In this document: one piece after another, positions 45,930-58,431 of the stretch | Layout: every line of letters starts with the position of its first letter | Numbering within the stretch: the first letter of the stretch is position 1 | DNA from: Nematostella vectensis | Taxonomy: Eukaryota; Cnidaria; Anthozoa; Actiniaria; Edwardsiidae | Length of the DNA: 64,000 nucleotides | Direction: 5' to 3' | NCBI RefSeq assembly: GCF_932526225.1 | Contig: NC_064044.1 | Span: 3,746,092-3,810,091, forward strand | Position numbers and translations under genes: made by a program | The notes under the pieces: model-generated | What the model was told of the DNA's origin: nothing | The model's input: only the letters and a program-made list of their open reading frames with translations | Databases searched by the model: none

Positions 45930-46650
45930 CCGACCACTACCCCTACCAACACCCCTTCCATGCACCCCACCCGATCACTACCCCTATCAACACCCCTTCC
46001 ATGCACCCCATCCGATCACTACCCCTACCAACACCCCTTCCATGCACCCCACCCGATCACTACCCCTACCAACACCCCTTCCATGCACCCCACCCGATCA
46101 CTACCCCTACCAACACCCCTTCCATGCACCCCACCCGATCACTTCCCCTACCAACACCCCTTCCATGCACCCCACCCGATCACTACCCCTACCAACACCC
46201 CTTCCATGCACCCCACCCGATCACTACCCCTACCAACACCACTTCCATGCACCCCACCCGATCACTACCCCTATCAACACCCCTTCCATGCACCCCACCC
46301 GATCACTACCCCTATCAACACCCCTTCCATGCACCCCACCCGATCACTACCCCTACCAACACCCCTTCCATGCACCCCACCCGATCACTACCCCTACCAA
46401 CACCCCTTCCATGCACCCCACCCGATCACTACCCCTATCAACACCCCTTCCATGCACCCCACCCGATCACTACCCCTACCAACACCCCTTCCATGCACCC
46501 CACCCGATCACTACCCCTACCAACACCCCTTCCATGCACCCCACCCGATCACTACCCCTATCAACACCCCTTCCATGCACCCCACCCGATCACTACCCCT
46601 ACCAACACCCCTTCCATGCACCCCACCCGATCACTACCCCTATCACCCTC
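45930..46650 (+). repeat. 41-bp minisatellite, about 17 units
   Basis: Units contain CCATGCACCCCACCCGATCA then CTACCCCTACCAACACCCCTT, exactly 41 bp apart (for example 46040 and 46081). Flanking segments at 45655-45745 and 46665-46760 share CACTTACTC, TTACGTAGGTCTG and GACGGGTC and are diverged copies of one sequence. Confidence 0.95.
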
Positions 46651-46852
46651 CCTGGCGGAATGTATCCGCACACTTACTCCTTTACGTAGGTCTGCCAGTT
46701 CCCCCAGTCGATAGGTTTCCCTGAGTAGGCTGGGTGTGACGGGTCTCGGTCGTTTATGAATAGCTCTGGCAAAAGTTTATCGCCGAAGATCACGCTTGTC
46801 CAGCAACCGACTTTCACTGGAGCCCTACTGGCGCAACCATAGTCATGTGTAT

Positions 46853-49800
46853 CTAGAAAACACCCGATAAGCCGACCACTTAACTGCCATAAGATAGTCA
46901 TGTGTACCTAGAAAACACACGAAAAGCTTAACTGCCATATAAGATAGTCAAGTGCACTTAAAAAACGCCCGAAAAGCCGACCACTTAACTGCCATAAGAT
47001 GGTCATGTGTACCTACAAAACGCCCGAAAAGCCGACCACTTAACTGCCATAAGATGGTCATGTGTACCTACAAAACGCCCGAAAAGCCGACCACTTAACT
47101 GCCATAAGATGGTCATGTGTACCTACAAACACCCAAAAAGCCGACCACTTCACTGCCATAAGATGGTCATGTGTACCTACAAAACACCCGAAAAGCCGAC
47201 CACTTCACTGCCATAAGATGGTCATGTGTACCTACAAACACCCAAAAAGCTGACCACTTCACTGCCATAAGATGGTCATGTGTACCTACAAAACACCCGA
47301 AAAGCCGACCACTTCACTGCCATAAGATGGTCATGTGTACCTACAAAACACCCGAAAAGCTGACCACTTCACTGCCATAAGATGGTCATGTGTACCTACA
47401 AAACACCCGAAAAGCCGACCACTTCACTGCCATAAGATGGTCATGTGTACCTACAAAACACCCGAAAAGCGGACCACTTCACTGCCATAAGATGGTCATG
47501 TGTACCTACAAAACACCCAAAAAGCTGACCACTTCACTGCCATAAGATGGTCATGTGTACCTACAAACACCCGAAAAGCCGACCACTTCACTGCCATAAG
47601 ATGGTCATGTGTACCTACAAAACACCCGAAAAGCTGACCACTTCACTGCCATAAGATGGTCATGTGTACCTACAAACACCCGAAAAGCCGACCACTTCAC
47701 TGCCATAAGATGGTCATGTGTACCTACAAACACCCGAAAAGCTGACCACTTCACTGCCATAAGATGGTCATGTGTACCTACAAACACCCGAAAAGCCGAC
47801 CACTTCACTGCCATAAGATGGTCATGTGTACCTACAAAACACCCAAAAAGCTGACCACTTCACTGCCATAAGATGGTCATGTGTACCTACAAACACCCGA
47901 AAAGCTGACCACTTCACTGCCATAAGATGGTCATGTGTACCTACAAAACACCCGAAAAGCCGACCACTTCACTGCCATAAGATGGTCATGTGTACTTACA
48001 AAACACCCAAAAAGCTGACCACTTCACTGCCATAAGATGGTCATGTGTACCTACAAAACACCCGAAAAGCTGACCACTTCACTGCCATAAGATGGTCATG
48101 TGTACCTACAAAACACCCGAAAAGCCGACCACTTCACTGCCATAAGATGGTCATGTGTACCTACAAAACACCCGAAAAGCCGACCACTTCACTGCCATAA
48201 GATGGTCATGTGTACCTACAAAACACCCGAAAAGCCGACCACTTCACTGCCATAAGATGGTCATGTGTACCTACAAACACCCAAAAAGCCGACCACTTCA
48301 CTGCCATAAGATGGTCATGTGTACCTACAAAACACCCGAAAAGCCGACCACTTCACTGCCATAAGATGGTCATGTGTACCTACAAAACACCCGAAAAGCC
48401 GACCACTTCACTGCCATAAGATGGTCATGTGTACCTACAAACACCCAAAAAGCTGACCACTTCACTGCCATAAGATGGTCATGTGTACCTACAAACGCCC
48501 GAAAAGCCGACCACTTCACTGCCATAAGATGGTCATGTGTACCTACAAAACGCCCGAAAAGCCGACCACTTCACTGCCATAAGATGGTCATGTGTACCTA
48601 CAAAACACCCGAAAAGCCGACCACTTCACTGCCATAAGATGGTCATGTGTACCTACAAACACCCGAAAAGCCGACCACTTCACTGCCATAAGATGGTCAT
48701 GTGTACCTACAAAACACCCGAAAAGCCGACCACTTCCCTGCCATAAGATGGTCATGTGTACCTACAAACACCCAAAAAGCTGACCACTTCACTGCCATAA
48801 GATGGTCATGTGTACCTACAAAACACCCGAAAAGCCGACCACTTCACTGCCATAAGATGGTCATGTGTACCTACAAACACCCGAAAAGCTGACCACTTCA
48901 CTGCCATAAGATGGTCATGTGTACCTACAAACACCCGAAAAGCTGACCACTTCACTGCCATAAGATGGTCATGTGTACCTACAAAACACCCAAAAAGCCG
49001 ACCACTTCACTGCCATAAGATGGTCATGTGTACCTACAAACGCCCGAAAAGCCGACCACTTCACTGCCATAAGATGGTCATGTGTACCTACAAAACACCC
49101 GAAAAGCCGACCACTTCACTGCCATAAGATGGTCATGTGTACCTACAAAACACCCGAAAAGCCGACCACTTCACTGCCATAAGATGGTCATGTGTACCTA
49201 CAAAACACCCGAAAAGCCGACCACTTCACTGCCATAAGATGGTCATGTGTACCTACAAAACACCCGAAAAGCTTACCACTTCACTGCCATAAGATGGTCA
49301 TGTGTACCTACAAACACCCGAAAAGCCGACCACTTCACTGCCATAAGATGGTCATGTGTACCTACAAACGCCCGAAAAGCTGACCACTTCACTGCCATAA
49401 GATGGTCATGTGTACCTACAAAACGCCCGAAAAGCCGACCACTTCACTGCCATAGGATGGTCATGTGTACCTACAAACACCCGAAAAGCTGACCACTTCA
49501 CTGCCATAAGATGGTCATGTGTACCTACAAAACACCCGAAAAGCTGACCACTTCACTGCCATAAGATGGTCATGTGTACCTACAAACACCCGAAAAGCCG
49601 ACCACTTCACTGCCATAAGATGGTCATGTGTACCTACAAACACCCGAAAAGCCGACCACTTCACTGCCATAAGATGGTCATGTGTACCTACAAACGCCCG
49701 AAAAGCTGACCACTTCACTGCCATAAGATGGTCATGTGTACCTACAAAACACCCGAAAAGCCGACCACTTCACTGCCATAAGATGGTCATGTGTACCTAC

Positions 49801-52800
49801 AAACACCCGAAAAGCCGACCACTTCACTGCCATAAGATGGTCATGTGTATCTACAAAACACCCGAAAAGCCGACCACTTCACTGCCATAAGATGGTCATG
49901 TGTACCTACAAACACCCGAAAAGCCGACCACTTCACTGCCATAAGATGGTCATGTGTACCTACAAACACCCAAAAAGCTGACCACTTCACTGCCATAAGA
50001 TGGTCATGTGTACCTACAAACACCCGAAAAGCCGACCACTTCACTGCCATAAGATGGTCATGTGTATCTACAAAACACCCGAAAAGCCGACCACTTCACT
50101 GCCATAAGATGGTCATGTGTACCTACAAACACCCAAAAAGCCGACCACTTCACTGCCATAAGATGGTCATGTGTACCTACAAACACCCGAAAAGCCGACC
50201 ACTTCACTGCCATAAGATGGTCATGTGTACCTACAAAACACCCGAAAAGCCGACCACTTCACTGCCATAAGATGGTCATGTGTACCTACAAACACCCGAA
50301 AAGCTGACCACTTCACTGCCATAAGATGGTCATGTGTACCTACAAACACCCAAAAAGCCGACCACTTCACTGCCATAAGATGGTCATGTGTACCTACAAA
50401 CACCCAAAAAGCTGACCACTTCACTGCCATAAGATGGTCATGTGTACCTACAAACACCCGAAAAGCCGACCACTTCACTGCCATAAGATGGTCATGTGTA
50501 TCTACAAAACACCCGAAAAGCCGACCACTTCACTGCCATAAGATGGTCATGTGTACCTACAAACACCCAAAAAGCTGACCACTTCACTGCCATAAGATGG
50601 TCATGTGTACCTACAAACACCCGAAAAGCCGACCACTTCACTGCCATAAGATGGTCATGTGTATCTACAAAACACCCGAAAAGCCGACCACTTCACTGCC
50701 ATAAGATGGTCATGTGTACCTACAAACACCCAAAAAGCCGACCACTTCACTGCCATAAGATGGTCATGTGTACCTACAAACACCCGAAAAGCCGACCACT
50801 TCACTGCCATAAGATGGTCATGTGTACCTACAAAACACCCGAAAAGCCGACCACTTCACTGCCATAAGATGGTCATGTGTACCTACAAACACCCGAAAAG
50901 CTGACCACTTCACTGCCATAAGATGGTCATGTGTACCTACAAACACCCAAAAAGCCGACCACTTCACTGCCATAAGATGGTCATGTGTACCTACAAACAC
51001 CCAAAAAGCTGACCACTTCACTGCCATAAGATGGTCATGTGTACCTACAAACACCCGAAAAGCCGACCACTTCACTGCCATAAGATGGTCATGTGTATCT
51101 ACAAAACACCCGAAAAGCCGACCACTTCACTGCCATAAGATGGTCATGTGTACCTACAAACACCCGAAAAGCTGACCACTTCACTGCCATAAGATGGTCA
51201 TGTGTACCTACAAACGCCCGAAAAGCCGACCACTTCACTGCCATAAGATGGTCATGTGTACCTACAAAACGCCCGAAAAGCCGACCACTTCACTGCCATA
51301 AGATGGTCATGTGTACCTACAAAACACCCGAAAAGCCGACCACTTCACTGCCATAAGATGGTCATGTGTATCTACAAACACCCGAAAAGCTGACCACTTC
51401 ACTGCCATAAGATGGTCATGTGTACCTACAAACACCCGAAAAGCCGACCACTTCACTGCCATAAGATGGTCATGTGTACCTACAAAACACCCGAAAAGCC
51501 GACCACTTCACTGCCATAAGATGGTCATGTGTACCTACAAACACCCAAAAAGCTGACCACTTCACTGCCATAAGATGGTCATGTGTACCTACAAAACACC
51601 CGAAAAGCCGACCACTTCACTGCCATAAGATGGTCATGTGTACCTACAAACACCCGAAAAGCTGACCACTTCACTGCCATAAGATGGTCATGTGTACCTA
51701 CAAAACACCCAAAAAGCCGACCACTTCACTGCCATAAGATGGTCATGTGTACCTACAAACGCCCGAAAAGCCGACCACTTCACTGCCATAAGATGGTCAT
51801 GTGTACCTACAAAACACCCGAAAAGCCGACCACTTCACTGCCATAAGATGGTCATGTGTACCTACAAAACACCCGAAAAGCCGACCACTTCACTGCCATA
51901 AGATGGTCATGTGTACCTACAAAACACCCGAAAAGCCGACCACTTCACTGCCATAAGATGGTCATGTGTACCTACAAAACACCCGAAAAGCTGACCACTT
52001 CACTGCCATAAGATGGTCATGTGTACCTACAAACACCCGAAAAGCCGACCACTTCACTGCCATAAGATGGTCATGTGTACCTACAAACGCCCGAAAAGCT
52101 GACCACTTCACTGCCATAAGATGGTCATGTGTACCTACAAAACGCCCGAAAAGCCGACCACTTCACTGCCATAGGATGGTCATGTGTACCTACAAACACC
52201 CGAAAAGCTGACCACTTCACTGCCATAAGATGGTCATGTGTACCTACAAAACACCCGAAAAGCTGACCACTTCACTGCCATAAGATGGTCATGTGTACCT
52301 ACAAACACCCGAAAAGCCGACCACTTCACTGCCATAAGATGGTCATGTGTACCTACAAACACCCGAAAAGCCGACCACTTCACTGCCATAAGATGGTCAT
52401 GTGTACCTACAAACACCCGAAAAGCTGACCACTTCACTGCCATAAGATGGTCATGTGTACCTACAAAACACCCGAAAAGCCGACCACTTCACTGCCATAA
52501 GATGGTCATGTGTACCTACAAACACCCGAAAAGCCGACCACTTCACTGCCATAAGATGGTCATGTGTACCTACAAAACACCCGAAAAGCTGACCACTTCA
52601 CTGCCATAAGATGGTCATGTGTACCTACAAACACCCAAAAAGCTGACCACTTCACTGCCATAAGATGGTCATGTGTACCTACAAAACACCCGAAAAGCCG
52701 ACCACTTCACTGCCATAAGATGGTCATGTGTACCTACAAAACACCCGAAAAGCTGACCACTTCACTGCCATAAGATGGTCATGTGTACCTACAAACACCC

Positions 52801-53408
52801 GAAAAGCTGACCACTTCACTGCCATAAGATGGTTATGTGTACCTACAAACACCCGAAAAGCCGACCACTTCACTGCCATAAGATGGTCATGTGTACCTAC
52901 AAAACACCCGAAAAGCCGACCACTTCACTGCCATAAGATGGTCATGTGTACCTACAAACACCCAAAAAGCTGACCACTTCACTGCCATAAGATGGTCATG
53001 TGTACCTACAAACACCCGAAAAGCCGACCACTTCACTGCCATAAGATGGTCATGTGTACCTACAAACACCCGAAAAGCTGACCACTTCACTGCCATAAGA
53101 TGGTCATGTGTACCTACAAACACCCGAAAAGCCGACCACTTCACTGCCATAAGATGGTCATGTGTATCTACAAAACACCCGAAAAGCCGACCACTTCACT
53201 GCCATAAGATGGTCATGTGTACCTACAAACACCCAAAAAGCCGACCACTTCACTGCCATAAGATGGTCATGTGTACCTACAAAACACCCGAAAAGCTGAC
53301 CACTTCACTGCCATAAGATGGTCATGTGTACCTACAAAACACCCGAAAAGCCGACCACTTAACTGCCAGAAAGTCATGTGTACCTACAAAACACCCGAAA
53401 AGCCGACC
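46853..53408 (+). repeat. 54/55-bp minisatellite, about 120 units, 6.5 kb
   Basis: Units contain ACCACTTCACTGCCATAAGA, TGGTCATGTGTACCTACAAA and ACACCCGAAAAGCCG; a one-base A difference separates 54- and 55-bp units. Single-base markers (C/T at GCCG/GCTG, CCG/CCA, ACAC/ACGC, ACCT/ATCT) define larger duplicated blocks. The edge units are most diverged. Open frames on both strands are by-products of the repeat. Confidence 0.97.
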
Positions 53409-55350
53409 GCAAATAGAAGCCAGCGAAGTGCAACCCAAATGTCCCACAAAAGTCCCACAAATTGTACATTGTACAATGTATGTCGGATGCGCACCGTGAA
53501 ACTCTCGTCAACTATTATCAACTTTTCGCCGTCTTGCTGCCGTCATTCAGCAAACGAACGGAATTAATTGATTGATCGATAATATAAATTTGACCTTTTA
53601 TTACGACTTTTTACGAGTGCTTTGTCTTATCTCTAATAGGATCTTTTTTTTCTCGTCCGCATTCTTGTGGGCTGTAGTTAAGATGTACCTGTTGTCCAAG
53701 TCTTTCTTAGTATAAAGCAGCTTTGGGTGCACAGGTAACTAAATTCTTGGCCTTAATGAACTTCTCCAGAGCATAAATGAATTGTTTCAATCAATTCGGA
53801 ACAGTATTTAAAAAAAAAACACAATAACATCATGTCGGCTCCCAAGCAATAATGCTAACGATAGGAATACTTGAATTTTTTCTATTTTTAAATTAAAAAA
53901 AGTTCAAAGAGTAAATGGAAAACGAACAGCTAACTTGTCCTGATATGGGGCTTTGGTCGTATTATTTTTGCAAAAAAATAATAGTAAAAATCAACGCCGA
54001 CTTTCGGCGCCAAGTGGATTCGCGAATGACTAGAGCACTTGAGGTCTCCAGGGCACCCAACGACCATTTTCGGTCAAAGATCTGTTCGGAAGCAAGGTCA
54101 CCTACGAATTTCGGGGTCGGCCTAGAAATGTCTACTTTTTTCGGAATTTGTATTTCTAGATCATCTATGTTTCCCGGGAAGAGAACTGAATCACCTATGT
54201 TTTTCGGAGTTGCTTTTGTTACCACCATCATCAACACTTTTCGGAGACTGAGAAGTCTAGTTTGTCGATTTCGTTAATCGTAGCGAGCAGAAGCGGGGTT
54301 GGTTTTTGTTTGTCGATTACTTATTATTTCTTGGGAGGGGTGGTGGTTTCAGAGGGATGGGTGGGTGGTGGTTTCGAATTCCTAAGCGCTGTTTATAAGA
54401 ACGCGATGGGCCACCTAGTTTTTATGCACGGGATTTTAAACTGCTCAGCAAATTTGTATCGCTAGAAACCCTTTGGTTTAGAAAAATGTTCATATATAAA
54501 GATAATATTCGCTGAGAGAAATGTGTGGGCGGGGGGGGGGGGGGGGGGGGGAGGCGACCCCTGCTCCTCCCCTTCCACCGCCCCTGAAACTAGACTCGGC
54601 GTTAGAAGATCGCGTGTGGTCGGACACAGTTGTTATTATTTTTCTTCTATGTAATTTATCAGATATAACAGAAAAGTTTGATTTTTGCAATTGATTTTAT
54701 CGTGGACAAACCGAGACACAGTCTGGCTTGAAGCCAGACCCTTTTTTTGGATAACGGACGTAGTCTATTTGTCAGTTTCTTATCATACACATTTCTAAAT
54801 AGGGTGTTTTACAATGTCGCACACGCAGCATGAATTGCTGCTCCGACTCTTTCTGATGATGAAATCTTTTATTATTCAAAACAGGCAAGCATTGTTCTTA
54901 TCTCAGTTATGCTGCGTGCACAACATTGCGAAATTCGGCTACGTAGTTGTAGGTCATATTATATTGATGACCAGGAACTGCGCCAGGTCCTGCATAATTC
55001 AGTAAGGCGCACCGCGTCTGAAACTGACGGTTTTCCAATCCTATTTTCAAGAACGAAAAGAATCGCTTCATGGTCCCATTTCTGAGCGCAATATCCCAAA
55101 GGACCTCATTCAGATGACGAGAGCTCTCGAAAAAAGGTTCATGGTCTCGTTAGGTACGGACAATTTGATAGTTGATGGGGGGGGGGGGGGGGGGGAGGCT
55201 TATTCCCCCAAAAATATATAGGGCAAAAAAAGCAAGGCTGGCACATCCTTGTAAAAGAAAACGAGCAACCAAACAGTCTGGGGAAAATTTTCGAGCAAAA
55301 ATTTAGCCACCCACTCCACAGTTCTAGCCGACAGGAACACCCTGTCAGCG
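53409..55350. other. Intergenic region with transposon fragment and G tracts
   Basis: No gene recognised. It contains the partial TIR element at 54048-54250, a 21-bp G run at 54531-54551, a 19-bp G run at 55177-55195, and an imperfect inverted pair (CAATGTCGCACACGCAGCAT near 54813, ATGCTGCGTGCACAACATTG near 54909). Confidence 0.55.
54048..54250 (+). mobile_element. Partial copy of the 1247-1694 TIR element
   Basis: Begins CAGGGCACCCAACGACCATT and follows the reverse complement of 1694-1540 for about 180 bp (GATCTGTTCGGAAGCAAGGT, TTTCGGGGTCGGCCTAGAAA, CACCTATGTTTTTCGGAG) before diverging. The other terminus is missing. Confidence 0.75.
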
Positions 55351-55497
55351 ATACAGTGAACCCGAACGATCAGCATCAACAGATGTGACATTTGAAAAAA
55401 CACAGTGAACCCGAACGGTCAGCATCAACAGATGAGAGATTTGAAAAAACACAGTGAACCCGAACGATCAGCATCAACAGATGTGACATTTGAAAAA

Positions 55498-55948
55498 ATG
55501 TGAACTTTAGAAGCACACTAGCATACACTAGCATACACTAGCATACACTAGCATACAATGTGTGTATGCTAGTGTGCTTCTAAAAGTTCACATTTATGTA
55601 TACATACTCGCAAGGATAGTTTGGCTATCCGACGGAGTTTTAGACTAGCAAAGGTCGCATGCGTGATCCGCACAATTGGCATCACGCTAGCCCGGTCGCA
55701 GCTCTAGATCCCACATGGATCTGAGCTGTGGCTTAAAGCACTTCGTTCGAGTCGAAGTCGCCCTGCAGTTTTTTTGCCGATGAAGTTTAACTGAGGCAAA
55801 CCGGCTATGCCATGCTGACGAGTCCTAATAATGACGAAACAGCTGTCCATGGTTGCCGAACTGCACGGGTAATAGACTGTGCTAGCGTCCCGTCTTGGCC
55901 CGACTGGTGCCAATGTGTGTATGCTAGTGTGCTTCTAAAAGTTCACAT
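55498..55948 (+). mobile_element. 451-bp hammerhead-bearing element inserted in the 49-bp array
   Basis: Flanked by TTGAAAAA on both sides (55490-55497, 55949-55956). The left end ATGTGAACTTTAGAAGCACA is repeated, inverted, at the right end (GTTCACAT at 55941-55948). Inside, a 40-bp sequence starting CAATGTGTGTATGCTAGTGT occurs in direct orientation at 55556-55595 and 55911-55950, exactly 355 bp apart, enclosing about 315 bp of unique sequence with the ribozyme. The first copy also forms a hairpin with the left end, expanded by ACTAGCATAC repeats. No ORF. The 355-bp direct-repeat layout resembles a retrozyme-like monomer plus a bit of the next one; the inverted ends resemble a DNA transposon. 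The class is open. Confidence 0.75.
55802..55858 (+). ncRNA. Type I hammerhead self-cleaving ribozyme
   Basis: All core elements are present in order. Stem I 5' strand: CGGC (55802-55805), bulge TATG, CCATG (55810-55814). Core CTGACGA: 55815-55821. Stem II: GTC...GAC (55822-55835) with an 8-nt loop. GAAA: 55836-55839. Stem III: ACAG/CTGT (55839-55846), closing without a loop. Cleavage nucleotide: C at 55847. Stem I 3' strand: CATGG (55848-55852), TT bulge, GCCG (55855-55858). Both parts of stem I pair perfectly around the internal loop that usually makes the tertiary contact with loop II. The layout and the loopless palindromic stem III match Schistosoma-type hammerheads, which often work as dimers. 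Predicted cut after 55847. Confidence 0.92.
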
Positions 55949-56351
55949 TTGAAAAAACACAGTGAACCCGAACGATCAGCATCAAAAGATGTGACATTTG
56001 AAATAACACAGTGAACCCGAACGATCAGCATCAACAGATATGACATTTGAAAAAAACACAGTGAGCCCGAACGATCAGCATCAACAGATATGACTTTTGA
56101 AAAAAACACAGTGAGCCCGAACGATCAGCATCAACAGATGTGACATTTGAAAAAACACAGTGAACCCGAACGATCAGCATCAACAGATATGACATTTGAA
56201 AAAACACAGTGAACCCGAACGATCAGAATCAACAGATATGACATTTGAAAAAACACAGTGAACCCGAACGATCAGCATCAACAGATATGACATTTGAAAA
56301 AACACAGTGAACCCGAACGATCAGCATCAACAGATATGACATTTGAAAAAA

Positions 56352-57060
56352 GTATACGTCCCATTGATCAAAGTTTATTTATTTATTTTTAAATATGTGA
56401 AGCTTTCGTAGCCCTAACACCCAGTGCCCTACCGCTGTACGGGCATGATGCTAAAAAGGTTAAAAAGCTGAGTTGTTTACTGCTGTGTGGTATATATAAT
56501 AGTTTAAATTGTAGTTTATTTTCAGTTGAACAGTATAATTGTTTTTTTTATGTACGCATCCTAAAATTCGCTCATTTTGAATGGAGGGCGCGAAAGGCGA
56601 ACGCATAGAGACTTTTATAGGGTTAGGGCTATAGTGTTTGGCATGTAGTTTAGGGTTAATTGAGGTACTAAGGATAAGCGACATTCTGGCCGAGTTTCTT
56701 ATTGGCGGGAATTGGCATTTTCGACCTGTTTTCTCATATATGCTATATATCCAAGGCAGTAAAAAGGCCTCAATTTATAGGTACAATATTAAATATGGTA
56801 TAGATATAGGTATAATATAGGTACAATATTAAATATGGTATAGATATAGGTATAATATAGGTACAATATTAAATATGGTTTACATCCTCAAAAACAGGCT
56901 GATGAAGTGAGAGCAGCGCTTTCTCCAAGTATATTAGGTGCGTAGCGGGATTTGCTTAGGAGGGGGGTAGGGAGGGGTGATCCTTCAATAAGGAATGTCC
57001 AACGTTTGGGCGATCGATGCGGGGGAGGGTGCGCCCCACCCCCACCCCCTTAGTCGCCAA
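56352..57060. other. AT-rich spacer with 43-bp repeat
   Basis: No gene recognised. About 2.4 copies of a 43-bp unit (TAGGTACAATATTAAATATG, GTATAGATATAGGTATAATA) lie at 56778-56880. A diverged member of the dispersed G-rich repeat family is at 56960-57060. Confidence 0.6.
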
Positions 57061-57089
57061 AATACGGTTATTTTTTAATGAAGGATCTT

Positions 57090-57365
57090 CCATACATACC
57101 TACCTACCTACCTACCTACCTACCTACCTACCTACCTACATACGTACATACCTACATACCTACATACCTACATACCTACATACCTACATACCTACATACA
57201 TACATACATACATACCTACCTACCTACCTACCTACCTACCTACCTACCTACCTACCTACCTACCTACCTACCTACCTACCTACCTACCTACCTACCTACC
57301 TACATACCTACATACCTACATACATACATACATACGTACATACATACATACGTACATACATACTT
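57090..57365 (+). repeat. (CCTA)n/(CATA)n microsatellite
   Basis: About 270 bp of CCTA and CATA/CGTA tetranucleotides in blocks. Frames encoding Tyr-Leu-Pro-Thr repeats are artefacts. Confidence 0.97.
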
Positions 57366-58431
57366 TTTATTTGGTACTTATACAGATTGTGTACATGAGA
57401 TGAGTTCAAAAAAAAATTATAATACTTTCACATGCGATGAAGGACTACAACGTTATTGTGCTTCGTAACGAAGTGATTTTGGCAAAACATTTTGCTATCA
57501 TTCTTTGAGTACTGTCGGTGGATTAATGAGGAGGAGGAAGAAGTCATTTCCTGACGTTCGATAAATATTAATGTTTATTGCCATTTGTATGTTTGTGAAA
57601 AGTTCGGCTCTTTTATCACAAAATTTGGGGCATCTCCTCAGAAAATGAACCTGGTACCTATTGGCTGCATACCCCTCCCCCCTGCCTCAGCTCAACCTGG
57701 GTACGCGACTGAGTCGAGGGTTTGTTTCCCCATTAATTGGTATCTCCAACGGCAACCATCGCTGGAATAATCGGTAATCGCCATTATATAGGCAAAAACC
57801 CTGTCACAACACCAACAATAAAACAATCTATGGTTTAATGACGTGCGCGTGGGTTATGGATCATTAGAGTCAATGCAAGTGTGTTTTTACTAACTTTTTA
57901 ATTACACATTAGCGTTACGATATGTCCAAGAGACTCTTTTTGTATACATCTAATGTTCAGTCGAGGCTGGAGCATTTTAAGGCTGAAAATGTTCTTATGG
58001 ATGTCCTTTAATTTCAGCGACATTGCATCCTGAAATATACACACCAACTATTTCATAAGACAATACCAATTTGAATGCAGAGTATCAAAACGTACGCATA
58101 ATAGAAATAACAATAGTATTCTCAGAGAAGGATTAAGTTGTATCCTGTAACGATGTTTTTATAAATTGATCCAACCTTTTAGCCAATTTTTAAAAAACTA
58201 AAACGAAATCTTATCAGTAGTCACGTCCCTTTGAGAGAGCGCATCGTGCTTTATCTTCTGATAATACTGAATTACATTTTGCACTCGTTTTGACCATGAA
58301 AATTCAATTGCATAAACAAAGGTTAACTTGTGTACGGTGATACGAGCAACGAAATCATAAAATCTGGGTCTAGCATCAGAGATGCGGGTTGAGACAGTGG
58401 GATGAGTTTGCTGCTCGTATAACAGTACCGT

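Larger units (their letters stand above)
55352..56351 (+). repeat. 49-bp tandem array, interrupted by the hammerhead element
   Basis: Units contain ACAGTGAACCCGAACGATCA, GCATCAACAGATGTGACATT and TGAAAAAAC. Three units lie left of the insertion (55352-55497) and eight right of it (55957-56351). Confidence 0.95.

Noticed and set aside
45779-46724. Overlapping proline/threonine/histidine-rich ORFs
   Set aside because: Translation of the 41-bp array in several frames.
46674-46901. Minus-strand 75-codon ORF between arrays
   Set aside because: It overlaps the repeat-flank sequence and the first 54/55-bp units; no recognisable protein.
46853-53408. CRISPR array
   Set aside because: Units are head-to-tail and nearly identical over the full 54-55 bp, with no unique spacers, in a eukaryotic genome.
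57017-57403. Tyr-Leu-Pro-Thr repeat proteins
   Set aside because: Translation of a CCTA/CATA microsatellite.
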